A program made the position numbers and the translations under genes. A stretch of DNA of 64,000 nucleotides, taken from NCBI RefSeq assembly GCF_040812015.1, contig NZ_JBFNXJ010000018.1, positions 23,746-87,745 on the forward strand, read 5' to 3'. This document shows positions 24,197-32,923 of this stretch, one piece after another (position 1 is the first letter of the stretch; the number at the start of each line of letters is the position of its first letter). The notes under the pieces are model-generated. The model had not been told where the DNA came from. It ran no database searches and was given only the letters and a program-made list of their open reading frames with translations. The DNA comes from Chitinivorax sp. PXF-14 (lineage in GTDB: Bacteria; Pseudomonadota; Gammaproteobacteria; Burkholderiales; SCOH01).

Positions 24197-25927
24197 TTAC
24201 AGCGCGTTGAGCTGTTCGAGGAGGTCGCGCATTTTATCGGAATCCTCGGCCTTGAGCATTTTGTTGATCAGCGGCTGGATCTGCACCAGATCGGTATTGA
24301 GCACGAGATTCTTCACGTCGAGCAGGTGCGCCGGGTGCATCGAGAACTTGCGCAGCCCCAGGCCCAGCAGCAACCGGGTCAAGGTCTTGTCGCCCGCCAT
24401 TTCGCCACACACCGATACCGGCACACCGACGCGGTCGGCAGACTTGATCGTCTGGTGGATCAGGTGCAGCACGGCGGGGTGCAGCGGGTCGTACAGATGC
24501 GCCACCGTATCGTCGCCACGGTCGATCGCCAGCGTGTACTGGATCAGGTCATTGGTGCCGATCGACACGAAATCGACATGCTTGAGGAAGCTCGTCACCA
24601 GCACGGCGGCCGCTGGCGTCTCGATCATCGCGCCCACCTTGATGTCGCGGTTGAACGGGATGCCCTCGTCGGCGAGGCTCTGCTTGGCAAGCTCGAGATG
24701 CATCAGCATCTGCGACAGCTCGGTCAGCGAGATCAGCATCGGCACCAGCAGCTGCAGATTGCCATAGTGCGAGGCCCGCAGCAGCGCCCGCAGCTGGGCG
24801 CGGAACATCTGCGGCTCGGACAGACACAGGCGGATGCCACACAGCCCCAGCGCCGGGTTCACGCTCTGGTCGTTATGCTGCCACTTGGGAATCTTGTCGG
24901 CACCGAGGTCGAGCGTGCGAATCACCACGGGCAGGTTGCCCATGCGCTCGACAGCCTGGCGGTAGCCTTCGAATTGTTCGTCCTCGTCGGGAATCTCGTC
25001 ACGGCCGAGGAACAGGAACTCGGAGCGGAACAGCCCAACGCCCGTCGCGCCGTTGGCCTTCACCTGCTCGATGTCGGAAGGCAGCTCGATATTGGCCATC
25101 AGCTCGACAGCCACGCCATCGCGCGTGGTCGGCACCTTGCCCTTGAGGCCCTTGAGCCGCTTGCGCTCCTGGTTCCAGGCGGTCTGGCGCTTCTTGTACT
25201 CGGCGAGAATCTTCTCGTCCGGGTCGATGATCACCACACCCTGGATGCCATCGACGATCAGCAGCTCGCCTTCCTGGATCAGCTGGTGTGCGTGGTGCAG
25301 CGCGAGCACCGCCGGCATATCGAGGCTGCGCGCGACGATGGCGGTGTGCGAGGTGGCCCCGCCGACGTCGGTAACGAAAGCTGCGAACTCGTTGTCCTTG
25401 AACAGCACCATGTCAGCCGGGCTCAGCTCGTGCGCGACAAGGATGCTGTTCTTGTTCGGCGGCGGCGCCAGATGCGGCGTGGCGGGCTGGCCGGCAAGCG
25501 CCTTGAACAACCGCTCGACCACCTGCATCACATCGGCACGGCGCTCGCGCAGGTATTCTTCCTCGATCTCGTCGAATTGCGCGAGCAGGGTGTCGAGCTG
25601 CTGTTTCAGCGCCCATTCGGCATTGCAGTGCTGGCCCTCGATCATCTGCCGCGGCTCGCGCGACAGCGTGGCATCGTTGAGCAGCATGATGTGCAGGCTG
25701 AGGAAGGAGCCCAACTCGGCCGGGGCATTCTCGGGGATCGAGCCCCACAGCATTTCGAGCTCTTTGCGCGTGGTGCGCACGGCCTTGTCGAAACGCGCCT
25801 GCTCGGCGGGGACCTGTGCTTCGGAGATTTCGTAATGGGCGACGTCGATTTCTTCGTGCGACATCAAATGGGCGTGGCCGATGGCAATGCCACCCACCAC
25901 CCCAATGCCATGTAACGTAATCCCCAT
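24197..25927 (-). CDS. ptsI: Phosphoenolpyruvate-protein phosphotransferase (PTS Enzyme I)
   Basis: 576 aa Enzyme I, which autophosphorylates from PEP and passes the phosphate to HPr. The phospho-His site is in DVGGATSHTAIVARSLDMPA (His194). The PEP-binding C-terminal domain shows GVGLFRSEFLFLGRD, LDLGADK and FVSIGTNDLIQYTLAIDRGD. Length is normal. It lies 56 bp after ptsH in an EIIA-HPr-EI order. No PTS sugar permease (EIIB/C/D) is in the window, which suggests a mainly regulatory phosphorelay, as in many betaproteobacteria. Confidence 0.96.
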   Translation of the reverse strand: MGITLHGIGVVGGIAIGHAHLMSHEEIDVAHYEISEAQVPAEQARFDKAVRTTRKELEMLWGSIPENAPAELGSFLSLHIMLLNDATLSREPRQMIEGQHCNAEWALKQQLDTLLAQFDEIEEEYLRERRADVMQVVERLFKALAGQPATPHLAPPPNKNSILVAHELSPADMVLFKDNEFAAFVTDVGGATSHTAIVARSLDMPAVLALHHAHQLIQEGELLIVDGIQGVVIIDPDEKILAEYKKRQTAWNQERKRLKGLKGKVPTTRDGVAVELMANIELPSDIEQVKANGATGVGLFRSEFLFLGRDEIPDEDEQFEGYRQAVERMGNLPVVIRTLDLGADKIPKWQHNDQSVNPALGLCGIRLCLSEPQMFRAQLRALLRASHYGNLQLLVPMLISLTELSQMLMHLELAKQSLADEGIPFNRDIKVGAMIETPAAAVLVTSFLKHVDFVSIGTNDLIQYTLAIDRGDDTVAHLYDPLHPAVLHLIHQTIKSADRVGVPVSVCGEMAGDKTLTRLLLGLGLRKFSMHPAHLLDVKNLVLNTDLVQIQPLINKMLKAEDSDKMRDLLEQLNAL

Positions 25928-25983
25928 TCAGCCCGCCATTTTTGATTGTTGTTTTTTGTTTCAGCTTTTCAGTCTAAGCGAAG

Positions 25984-26253
25984 TCATTCGCCTTCGCCGA
26001 ACTTGTCATTGATCAGGTCAACGATCGCCTGCATCGCCTCTGCCTCGTCCTCGCCGCTGGCATCGAGCTGAACCGTGGAGCCCTTGGCGGCCGCCAGCAT
26101 CATCACTCCCATGATGCTCTTGGCGTTGACGCGCCTGCCATTGCGCGCGATGAACACGTCGCTCTTGAAGCGAGCCGCGGTCTGCGTGAGCTTGCTCGAG
26201 GCACGCGCGTGCAGACCCAGTTTGTTGATGATCTCGATTTCACACTGCAGCAT
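25984..26253 (-). CDS. ptsH: Phosphocarrier protein HPr
   Basis: 89 aa HPr. His15 in LGLHARAS is the catalytic phosphorylation site, and Ser46 in VNAKSIMGVMML is the regulatory site used by HPr kinase. Both are intact. ATG 26253 (reading MLQCEIEIIN) gives the normal family N-terminus and overlaps the EIIA gene by 14 bp. HPr relays phosphate from Enzyme I to the EIIA protein; in this group it usually works with HprK/P, not found in the window. Confidence 0.95.
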   Translation of the reverse strand: MLQCEIEIINKLGLHARASSKLTQTAARFKSDVFIARNGRRVNAKSIMGVMMLAAAKGSTVQLDASGEDEAEAMQAIVDLINDKFGEGE

Positions 26254-26647
26254 TGCATTCCCCTGGCAGTACATAGCGCACGCCTTCAAGCCCGCCGGTG
26301 ATGGCCTTGCTCACCACCACCTCGAGTGACTCGTTGCGATAGGTCAACGCCCGCACCAGCATGGGCAGGCTCACCCCGGCAATCGCTTCGATACGGCCGG
26401 CCTCGATCAGGCGACAGGCGATGTTGCTGGGCGTACCGCCGAAAATATCGGACAGGATCAAGACACCCTGACCGTCGTCGAGTTCCGCGACCAGGCTGCG
26501 CGCTCGCGCCAGGCCATCGGCGGGATCGTCCTGCTTGTTGACCGGCATCGCGGCCAAGTGGGGCACGTCAGGCCCCAGGATGTGCTTGGCACAGGCAATC
26601 AGGCTCTGGCCGAGCTCGTCGTGCGTGATGAGAAGTAAACCAACCAT
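26240..26647 (-). CDS. PTS EIIA component, mannose/fructose (EIIA-Man) type
   Basis: 135 aa EIIA of the mannose family. It begins MVGLLLITHDELGQSLI, with the phosphorylated His at position 9, and contains GVLILSDIFGGTPSNIACRL, the family core. Normally EIIA(Man) feeds EIIB and the permease; here none is present, so it probably acts as a phosphorylation-state sensor. First gene of the EIIA-HPr-EI block; start chosen at the second ATG to match the family. The intergenic 26648-26718 separates it from apbE. Confidence 0.93.
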   Translation of the reverse strand: MVGLLLITHDELGQSLIACAKHILGPDVPHLAAMPVNKQDDPADGLARARSLVAELDDGQGVLILSDIFGGTPSNIACRLIEAGRIEAIAGVSLPMLVRALTYRNESLEVVVSKAITGGLEGVRYVLPGECNAAV

Positions 26648-26718
26648 TGCTGTTCCGAATATCGGCCTACCGGCGGCGTACCGCACCCATCGAGGCCCAA
26701 GCGTCTGATTTTACGCGT

Positions 26719-27750
26719 TTACGGTATGGCTTGCACCTCAGGCTTGTCCCCAACCCATGACAAGCGCTTGTTTATACCGGGGGTGGCATATACCTTGCCA
26801 GCCATGTCGATCATCAGCACATCGGCCACGTCGAAGCGCTTGGCATACTCCGCCGCCGTCTGCACACCGCCAAACAGCAGCGGTCGCGTCACCGCCTCGG
26901 CCAGCAGCCCGGCCTGTGACGCCCTCGGCACCACCACGGTCACCGCCTGCATGCCGCTCACCGGCCAACCGCTGCGCGGGTCGATCAGATCGCTATAGCG
27001 TTTTCCGTCGAGCTCGAAGTGGCGCTGGTAGTCGCCAACGGTGACGGCCGTCTCGCCATCCTTCAATTCCAGTGTAGCCATCGCGCCAGCCTTGCGCGGG
27101 TGCGGCAGGCTGACAGTCCAGTCGCTACGCCCGTTGCGCCCCAGCGCCAGGCTGTCGCCGCCGATGCTGATCAGCGCGTTGCCGATGTCCTGGCCATGCA
27201 GGGTCTGCGCCTCGCGCTCGAGCAGCCAGCCGCGTGCCACGCGGTTGAGGTCGAGCTTCAAGAAAGCATTGTTGCCGAACACCACCTTGTCGCCAATCGA
27301 CAGCGCCTGCAGCGACGGTGCAGCGGTCAGCAGCCGCTTGATCTCGGCCTCCTCAGGGCGAGCCGCTGTCACCGGGTGTGCATGAAAGCCCCAGAGCTCG
27401 GTCAGCCGCCCCTGCGCCAGGTTGAACATGCCATCGGACCACGACTCGTATTTGCGGGCCTCCTTGAGCATCGCCAGCAGGGCCGGGTCGGCCGAGTGCG
27501 GTGTCGAGCCCTGCGCCAGGGCGGCATTGAGATCGGCCAGCTCGGATGGCTGCCATGGGTCCCAGCGCTTGCTCAGCCCTTCCAGCTCGGTCAGCACGGC
27601 CATCGCAGCCTGCCTTGCGCGGGGTTCCTCCTCACCTGCAATGGCAACACTGACCGTCGTGCCGAAGGCCTGCCCCTGCTGCACCAGCGGCGGCTTCGTA
27701 CAGGCCGATAAGACCAGCAGCAGCGCAGCCCCCACCCAGTCGCGAGTCAT
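26719..27750 (-). CDS. apbE: FAD:protein FMN transferase (ApbE), lipoprotein form
   Basis: 343 aa. The N-terminus is a lipoprotein signal with lipobox LVLSAC, placing it in the periplasm anchored to a membrane. ApbE covalently attaches FMN from FAD to Thr/Ser of target flavoproteins, e.g. RnfG/NqrC. Visible family features are [12 protein letters not shown] near the start, [30 protein letters not shown], and the metal/FAD region [16 protein letters not shown]. It overlaps gshB by 4 bp. No obvious flavinylation target is in the window. Confidence 0.9.
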   Translation of the reverse strand: MTRDWVGAALLLVLSACTKPPLVQQGQAFGTTVSVAIAGEEEPRARQAAMAVLTELEGLSKRWDPWQPSELADLNAALAQGSTPHSADPALLAMLKEARKYESWSDGMFNLAQGRLTELWGFHAHPVTAARPEEAEIKRLLTAAPSLQALSIGDKVVFGNNAFLKLDLNRVARGWLLEREAQTLHGQDIGNALISIGGDSLALGRNGRSDWTVSLPHPRKAGAMATLELKDGETAVTVGDYQRHFELDGKRYSDLIDPRSGWPVSGMQAVTVVVPRASQAGLLAEAVTRPLLFGGVQTAAEYAKRFDVADVLMIDMAGKVYATPGINKRLSWVGDKPEVQAIP

Positions 27751-28688
27751 GGCATAGCCCGTTCGAGCGCATCGACGAACATGGCCGCGACGTTGAACCC
27801 CGTTTGGTCCATGATCTCGCGGAAACAGGTCGGACTGGTCACGTTGACCTCGGTCAGGTAATCGCCGATCACGTCGAGCCCCACCAGCAGCAGCCCTTCA
27901 GCCTTGAGCTGCGGCCCCAGCGCGCGCGCGATGGTCCAGTCACGCTCGGACAAGGGCTGTGCGACGCCCCGCCCACCGGCGGCCAGGTTGCCGCGTGTCT
28001 CGCCCTGTTTCGGGATGCGTGCGAGGCAATAAGGCGCCGCCTCGCCGTCGATGATCAGGATGCGCTTGTCGCCATTGACGATATCGGGGATGTAGCGCTG
28101 CACCATCACCGTCTGCGCACCTTGCTGCATCTGTGTTTCAAGAATGCTGCCAAGGTTCGGGTCGTCGAGCTTCAGGCGGAAAATGCCCATGCCGCCCATG
28201 CCGTCGAGCGGCTTGAGGATCACGTCGCCATGCTCCGCCAGGAACTCGCGCACCTGCTCCGGCTCGCGCGTCACCAGCGTCGGCGTGATGTACTCTGCAA
28301 ACCGCAGGATGGCCAGTTTCTCGTTGAAATCGCGCAAGGCCTGCGGGTGATTGACGACGCGCGCGCCCTGGCGCTGTGCGGCATCGAGCAGATGCGTGGA
28401 ATACAGGTACTCCATATCGAACGGCGGGTCCTTGCGCATCAGTACCGCATCGAAATCCGCCAGCGCCCGGACCTCGGTCGCGTCGAGACGATACCAATGC
28501 GTGTGGTCGCCAGTCAGATGCAGACGCCGTATGGTCGCCAGCACGCCGCCATCGCGCACGAACAGCTCGTGCTGCTCGAACACATACAGCGCATGCCCAC
28601 GCCTGGCCGCCTCCTCCATCATGGCAAAGGTGGAGTCCTTATAGATCTTCAGATGATCGAGCGGGTCGAGCAGGATGGCGATGTTCAT
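27747..28688 (-). CDS. gshB: Glutathione synthetase
   Basis: 313 aa ATP-grasp ligase joining gamma-glutamylcysteine and glycine. The N-terminus is [20 protein letters not shown]. The ATP-grasp core includes [40 protein letters not shown] and [15 protein letters not shown]. Typical length. ATG 28688 is used, since an upstream in-frame ATG adds residues not found in the family. It overlaps apbE by 4 bp. gshA is about 4 kb upstream on the same strand, separated by the lipoprotein and outer-membrane genes. Confidence 0.95.
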   Translation of the reverse strand: MNIAILLDPLDHLKIYKDSTFAMMEEAARRGHALYVFEQHELFVRDGGVLATIRRLHLTGDHTHWYRLDATEVRALADFDAVLMRKDPPFDMEYLYSTHLLDAAQRQGARVVNHPQALRDFNEKLAILRFAEYITPTLVTREPEQVREFLAEHGDVILKPLDGMGGMGIFRLKLDDPNLGSILETQMQQGAQTVMVQRYIPDIVNGDKRILIIDGEAAPYCLARIPKQGETRGNLAAGGRGVAQPLSERDWTIARALGPQLKAEGLLLVGLDVIGDYLTEVNVTSPTCFREIMDQTGFNVAAMFVDALERAMP

Positions 28689-28761
28689 GGTGAGTTCTCT
28701 AGAAAGCAGCGGAATTCGCGCCTTGGCCATCATTGTTTCCGACCAGTAGGGTTAAGGCAAG

Positions 28762-28786
28762 CAAGGGCGCGGCTACAGCCCCTTGC
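28762..28786 (-). terminator. Possible weak terminator hairpin after the outer-membrane protein gene
   Basis: On the minus strand CAAGGGGC pairs with GCGCCCTTG around a short loop, overlapping the 3' end of the gene stopping at 28773. No run of T follows, so termination is uncertain. Confidence 0.3.
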
Positions 28787-29930
28787 CTGCCGTATGCACG
28801 GCAAGCCCGAGGGCCGACGCGCGAGCCAGATTCAGGTCGCTGGCATAGAGCGACAAGCCCAGGCCGAGCCAGCTCATCTGCATCTGCCAGGCCTTGAAGC
28901 GCGTGTCATACGACAACCCCACGGTGGTTCGCTCGTTGACCACGTATGCGCCACCAATCTGAGGAATCCACAGGCCGTCGATATAGCTGAGCTCGGCCAG
29001 CGCCCGGTATGCGCCAAACGGTGCAGAGGCGTTGACCAGCCATTTCTCCTTGAGCCGCTGGGTGACCGCCACACGGCTATCCTGCTCGACCAGCGAGGCT
29101 GCACCATTTTCGGCACCGACCAGCTTGCCATTGTTATCGTAGGTCACAGCACCAGCCGTCACCGTCTGCGGAATATCTCGCCAGCGGATACGCGCACCGA
29201 GATCCGACACCACGGCGTTGATCTTCACGCCCTGCGGCAGCTCCCAACTGATGCCGACATCGGTAGAAAACCCGTCGCCACTGGGGTTACCCTCCCTCAC
29301 GTAGGGGTTGAACTGATTCGGGTCGCCAGTATTCAGGCCGGAATCCAGCCGCTCCCGAATACCGTAGAAACTGAGTTTGTCAGCCGTTGCCACGTCGGCA
29401 TGTCCGGCTCCGTGCTCCAGGCGTACCCGGGTTCCGCGCAGATAACTCAGGGCCACGCCGGAGCGAAACTTGCCGAGCCCACCGGCATCGAATGCCATGG
29501 CACGCCCCAGACGGACGCCGTTTGCCGCGAAATACTCCATGCGATAGTCGACATCGTAAGTGCTGCCGGGAGTCAACACATCGCCGCGATCGAGCAAGGG
29601 TGCCAGCCGAATCACGTCGTCGTTGCCTTGTGCCAGCGCATCGCGCCGATGAAAGACACCAAGGCGCCAGCCTTTTGCGTCACCCGCCAGCTCGAGCTTG
29701 GTCTGAAACAACGCGAAATTGTTTCCCTGGCAGCAGCGCACATGGTCGGACCAGCTCTTGCTGGCTTTCATGACATCGATCGGGTCGTTGGCACCGTAAA
29801 GCTCGAAATCGAGACGGCTCGTAGCAACCGTCGCAATCTCGGCAGGGTTGGAAATGGCCAGTGGGCTGGCCATGGCGGCCGACTGGATGGCAAACATCAC
29901 GGCGAGCACGAGGGAATGGCGGCGGGGCAT
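28773..29930 (-). CDS. Putative outer-membrane protein (hypothetical)
   Basis: 385 aa with a signal peptide (LVLAVMFAIQSAAMAS). The rest is rich in alternating beta strands and aromatic residues, as expected for an outer-membrane barrel: GVALSYLRGTRVRLEHGAG, LSFYGIRERLDSGLNTGD, RTTVGLSYDTRFKAWQMQMS. I do not recognise a named family. Two Cys (RCCQGNN) lie in the first quarter. It follows the large lipoprotein gene, but a strong terminator lies between them, so it needs read-through or its own promoter. Confidence 0.7.
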   Translation of the reverse strand: MPRRHSLVLAVMFAIQSAAMASPLAISNPAEIATVATSRLDFELYGANDPIDVMKASKSWSDHVRCCQGNNFALFQTKLELAGDAKGWRLGVFHRRDALAQGNDDVIRLAPLLDRGDVLTPGSTYDVDYRMEYFAANGVRLGRAMAFDAGGLGKFRSGVALSYLRGTRVRLEHGAGHADVATADKLSFYGIRERLDSGLNTGDPNQFNPYVREGNPSGDGFSTDVGISWELPQGVKINAVVSDLGARIRWRDIPQTVTAGAVTYDNNGKLVGAENGAASLVEQDSRVAVTQRLKEKWLVNASAPFGAYRALAELSYIDGLWIPQIGGAYVVNERTTVGLSYDTRFKAWQMQMSWLGLGLSLYASDLNLARASALGLAVHTAGKGL

Positions 29931-29939
29931 CGCATACTC

Positions 29940-29974
29940 CAAAAAAAGAAGCCGGCAAAGCCGGCTTCTTTAAC
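29940..29974 (-). terminator. Strong intrinsic terminator between lipoprotein and outer-membrane protein genes
   Basis: AAGAAGCCGGC / GCCGGCTTCTT stem with a short TTT-containing loop, followed on the minus strand by TTTTTTT. It sits 19-53 bp after the lipoprotein stop. The flanking A and T runs make it potentially bidirectional. Confidence 0.88.
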
Positions 29975-29992
29975 ATCAAACAGCCTGTGGCA

Positions 29993-32119
29993 TCAACCCA
30001 GCGATTCGCTGCTGCCGTCGACGAAGTTCGCTCGACCGCCGATGATGGTACCAACCGCGTTGTCACCAACCTTGACCGTGCCCTTGTACTGGCCAGTGGT
30101 CTTGTCGAACTCGACCGTCACCACGACACCGTCGGTATTCGACAGGTTTGCCACGCCGGCAAGCTCACCGGAGGTCGTCGCGGCATCGACCGTGATCGTG
30201 CGGCCATGGAAGGTATGCTTCAACGAGTAAGCCACGTTGGTCGGTGTAGCCGCATCACGCTTCGCGCCGAGGATTACGGTGACATCGTTTTCTGCAAGCG
30301 CCCCATGTACGACTGCCTTCAGCGAAGCCGCGCCGAACGGGCCGTTGGCGTCTTCGCCGGCCATCGTCACGTTGGCGGTCACGTCCGCGACTGGACCCAC
30401 AGCATTGGAGACCGAGCCGGTGAACTTGCCGGTGACAGGCATAACCGACAGATCACCCACGTCGAGCGTGCCGGACACGGTGTAGGCGTTGCCACCAACC
30501 GCTGCCACCAGGTTCAGCGAGCCATACGGCGTGCCGTCATTGGCTGGGAAGTAGACGACGCTGCCGTCACCAATCTGGAGCGAGCTCGCCACACCATTCA
30601 GCGTGGTTGTCGCGGTGCCTTTCAGTGTCAACGTTTCCCTGTTGGCATCGCTGCTCAGCGTGCCGGAGACATCGAGGCTGGTCTTGTTGTCGGTCGAACC
30701 GAAGCCGAACGGCATGTCGCCCTTGGCTACCACGCCGACAGCCCTGCCACTACCGTCATAGGTCACGGTCGCGGTGCCATCGATATCGGCCAGAAAGGTA
30801 ACCTTGGTTGCAGTCGTCGCACTCGGGCTGGCAAACGTCTTCTTGAATGCATCCCACTGATAGGCGCCGCTACCGGTTGCATGCAAGGTAAACGCAAAGG
30901 CGGAGTTGACGGTTGCGCCATCGACCTGGCGATCATTACGTCCGTAGGTACACGTTACATTACCCGCAGGGGTAGTTGCATCGGCAGTGCATTTACCCCC
31001 CACGCCACCCGCCGAGGTCTGCAACACATACTGGCCATTTACTGCAGCCGGCGCTCGGCCAGCCGCGATATCGGAGGCGAACTCGATGCCCTTGGCCAGC
31101 CACTGATAGTGTTCGGCAGCGAGCGAGCCGTTATTCGATGCGACAGTAACTGCCTCCTGCACACCGCGCGATACCCCCAGCAGACGATCCTGGGCAATCA
31201 GCGCCGATACGCGCACATCGCTCAGCATCTGCTTGGCCTTGGCCAGATCGCTGACCTGGGTCGGCGTAACCGGTGTCGGCTTGACGATGATGACGTAGGT
31301 GTCGGCTTTCAGGCGTTCCTTGGTGGCATCATCGGCATATTTCTCGGCAGCCGCGATCAGGGCGGTGTTGATATTGGCGACGAACGCCCCCGAATCGAAT
31401 GCGGTGACGGCACTGCCATCCGTCCCCTTGCCATCGAGCACGCCGTCGGCCAGATCCTTGGCCAGATCTTTGGCGATCTCGAACGCCTTCTTGCCGCTGT
31501 TGCCGTTGCCAGCCAGAGCTGCGAGCACCAGCGCATATTTGTCCTTGGGGTCGTCCTTGAGGTCCTTGACCGACGCATCCACCAGGCGCGGCGGCACCAG
31601 CACGTCAGCCACGCCGAACACCTGCGCGATCAGTGCGTTTGCTTCCTTGATCTTGGTCGCCACCTGATCGGCGGTCAGCGAGCCGAGCTGGCTACGGACG
31701 CGCTTGGCCGAGGCATCGGTAAGTGGCGTGACGGCAATCGATTTGCTCGTGGCATCAGGCACCACGGCCTCGATCGATTCACCCGCGGGGAAATCGACGT
31801 CGGTGCCAGCGGCTTCGTCGTAGTATTTGACACCAGCCCCACCCACCACCTTGACGATAAAGGCGCCGCTATAGCTGCCCAGGTCGACAGTGGCCGTGCC
31901 GTCGGCACCAATCGTGCCAGTACCGATCACCTTGTCGCTCATGTCGTGAATTTCGATACGGGTGTTGGCTGAGAATTTGCCAAGGGACGGTGCGACCGTG
32001 ACCTGATTGGTTTGTGCGGCCGGCGAATCACTACCGCCGCCACCGCCGCCACAGGCGGCAAGAGCAAGCAGGACCAGCGGGGCAAGTGCGCGCAGGCGGA
32101 AACTGGGAGAAGCAAACAT
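29993..32119 (-). CDS. Large hypothetical surface lipoprotein
   Basis: 708 aa. Lipoprotein signal with lipobox LLALAAC, followed directly by a Gly-rich tether (GGGGGGSDSP), typical of lipoproteins displayed far from the membrane. The N-terminal part has an Ig/carboxypeptidase-regulatory-like strand pattern (NTRIEIHDMSDKVIGTGTIG). A helical middle (about 150-290) follows, then a long beta-rich C-terminal half with many Gly/Thr/Val strands (GTATTTLNGVASSLQIG, TVSGTLDVGDLS). A CxC pair is formed at about 380-395 (GGKCTADAT, NVTCTYG). No family recognised. GGAGG lies 5 nt before the ATG and a terminator follows. Confidence 0.78.
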   Translation of the reverse strand: MFASPSFRLRALAPLVLLALAACGGGGGGSDSPAAQTNQVTVAPSLGKFSANTRIEIHDMSDKVIGTGTIGADGTATVDLGSYSGAFIVKVVGGAGVKYYDEAAGTDVDFPAGESIEAVVPDATSKSIAVTPLTDASAKRVRSQLGSLTADQVATKIKEANALIAQVFGVADVLVPPRLVDASVKDLKDDPKDKYALVLAALAGNGNSGKKAFEIAKDLAKDLADGVLDGKGTDGSAVTAFDSGAFVANINTALIAAAEKYADDATKERLKADTYVIIVKPTPVTPTQVSDLAKAKQMLSDVRVSALIAQDRLLGVSRGVQEAVTVASNNGSLAAEHYQWLAKGIEFASDIAAGRAPAAVNGQYVLQTSAGGVGGKCTADATTPAGNVTCTYGRNDRQVDGATVNSAFAFTLHATGSGAYQWDAFKKTFASPSATTATKVTFLADIDGTATVTYDGSGRAVGVVAKGDMPFGFGSTDNKTSLDVSGTLSSDANRETLTLKGTATTTLNGVASSLQIGDGSVVYFPANDGTPYGSLNLVAAVGGNAYTVSGTLDVGDLSVMPVTGKFTGSVSNAVGPVADVTANVTMAGEDANGPFGAASLKAVVHGALAENDVTVILGAKRDAATPTNVAYSLKHTFHGRTITVDAATTSGELAGVANLSNTDGVVVTVEFDKTTGQYKGTVKVGDNAVGTIIGGRANFVDGSSESLG

Positions 32120-32412
32120 TGAACCTCCGAACCTTGTTGTTGTGTGAGGGGTGCCCGGGAATCCGGGCCGGATACGGCGAGCGTTACATCAGAATCAAGT
32201 ATATAAGGTTTACATTATTTACAAATCTATATTTTCCTTACATCCGTTCGTGGATCATTTAAAAAAAGTAACGGCAGAGGGAGAAAAGTGGCGCCTTGCT
32301 TGCCAGGGCGACAAGGGTTGACGGGCGCACAACGAGGCAGGCAGCCCCGTTCAGGCGAACTGGCGCGGCAACGGGCACCCAGGGCGGGCGGCCAATCGTC
32401 TCGATTGCAGCG

Positions 32413-32877
32413 CTATGGCTGGGTTGCCGGCAAAGATCGTTTGAGGACTTCGTAACAATCATCGACATGGGCGTTGCCGATCATGCGCATGGCACCGAAG
32501 CTGATCGATGCCGCAACGGCCTGGCCGAGCAGCGGTACGAACTTCAGCGCTGACTTGCCGGCCAGGCGCACGCCCATGCGGCTCAGGGCGCGCATGATCA
32601 GCTGCCGCGTGACGACCTTGCCGATCATCTCGCTGCCGATGCTGGTGATGGCCACCAGCATGATCTTCTTGAGTTGTGGATCGAGCGTGTCGATCTGCTC
32701 GGGGGTCAGGCCGAATTTGCGGTTGATGGCCGGGATCATTTCCAGCAGCAACGCGGCATCAGCGCCGATGTCGATGCCCAGCAAGGGGACGACCGCGGCG
32801 CCAGCCGACAGGCCGGCGCGCCGCGTGACCATAGCGCGGCACTCGGCACGCAGCGCTTCGAGCTGTTCGAGCGTCAT
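32413..32877 (-). CDS. DUF697-like membrane protein
   Basis: 154 aa. Two hydrophobic helical hairpins: GLSAGAAVVPLLGIDIGADAA and KFVPLLGQAVAASISFGAMR. Between them lies a conserved-looking LTPEQIDTLDPQLKKIML. The organisation resembles DUF697/YcjF-like proteins of unknown function, often found near gshA or stress GTPases. ATG 32877 is 46 bp after the gshA stop, so it is probably the second gene of a gshA transcript. The longer frame to 33177 overlaps gshA and is rejected. Confidence 0.75.
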   Translation of the reverse strand: MTLEQLEALRAECRAMVTRRAGLSAGAAVVPLLGIDIGADAALLLEMIPAINRKFGLTPEQIDTLDPQLKKIMLVAITSIGSEMIGKVVTRQLIMRALSRMGVRLAGKSALKFVPLLGQAVAASISFGAMRMIGNAHVDDCYEVLKRSLPATQP

Positions 32878-32923
32878 TGGCCGCGACCCTGCGCTGTGCT
32901 GGTGGCCAGCTGGGGTGCCCGCG

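Noticed and set aside
24326..25915. Plus-strand open frame opposite ptsI
   Set aside because: Enzyme I is unmistakable; this is a complement shadow.
27804..30230. Long plus-strand open frame (about 800 codons) opposite gshB and the outer-membrane protein
   Set aside because: It is antisense to two well-supported genes, has no ribosome site and shows Arg/His-rich shadow composition common in GC-rich genomes.
29861..31972. Plus-strand open frame of about 700 codons opposite the lipoprotein gene
   Set aside because: The minus-strand gene has a lipobox, ribosome site and terminator; the opposite frame has none.
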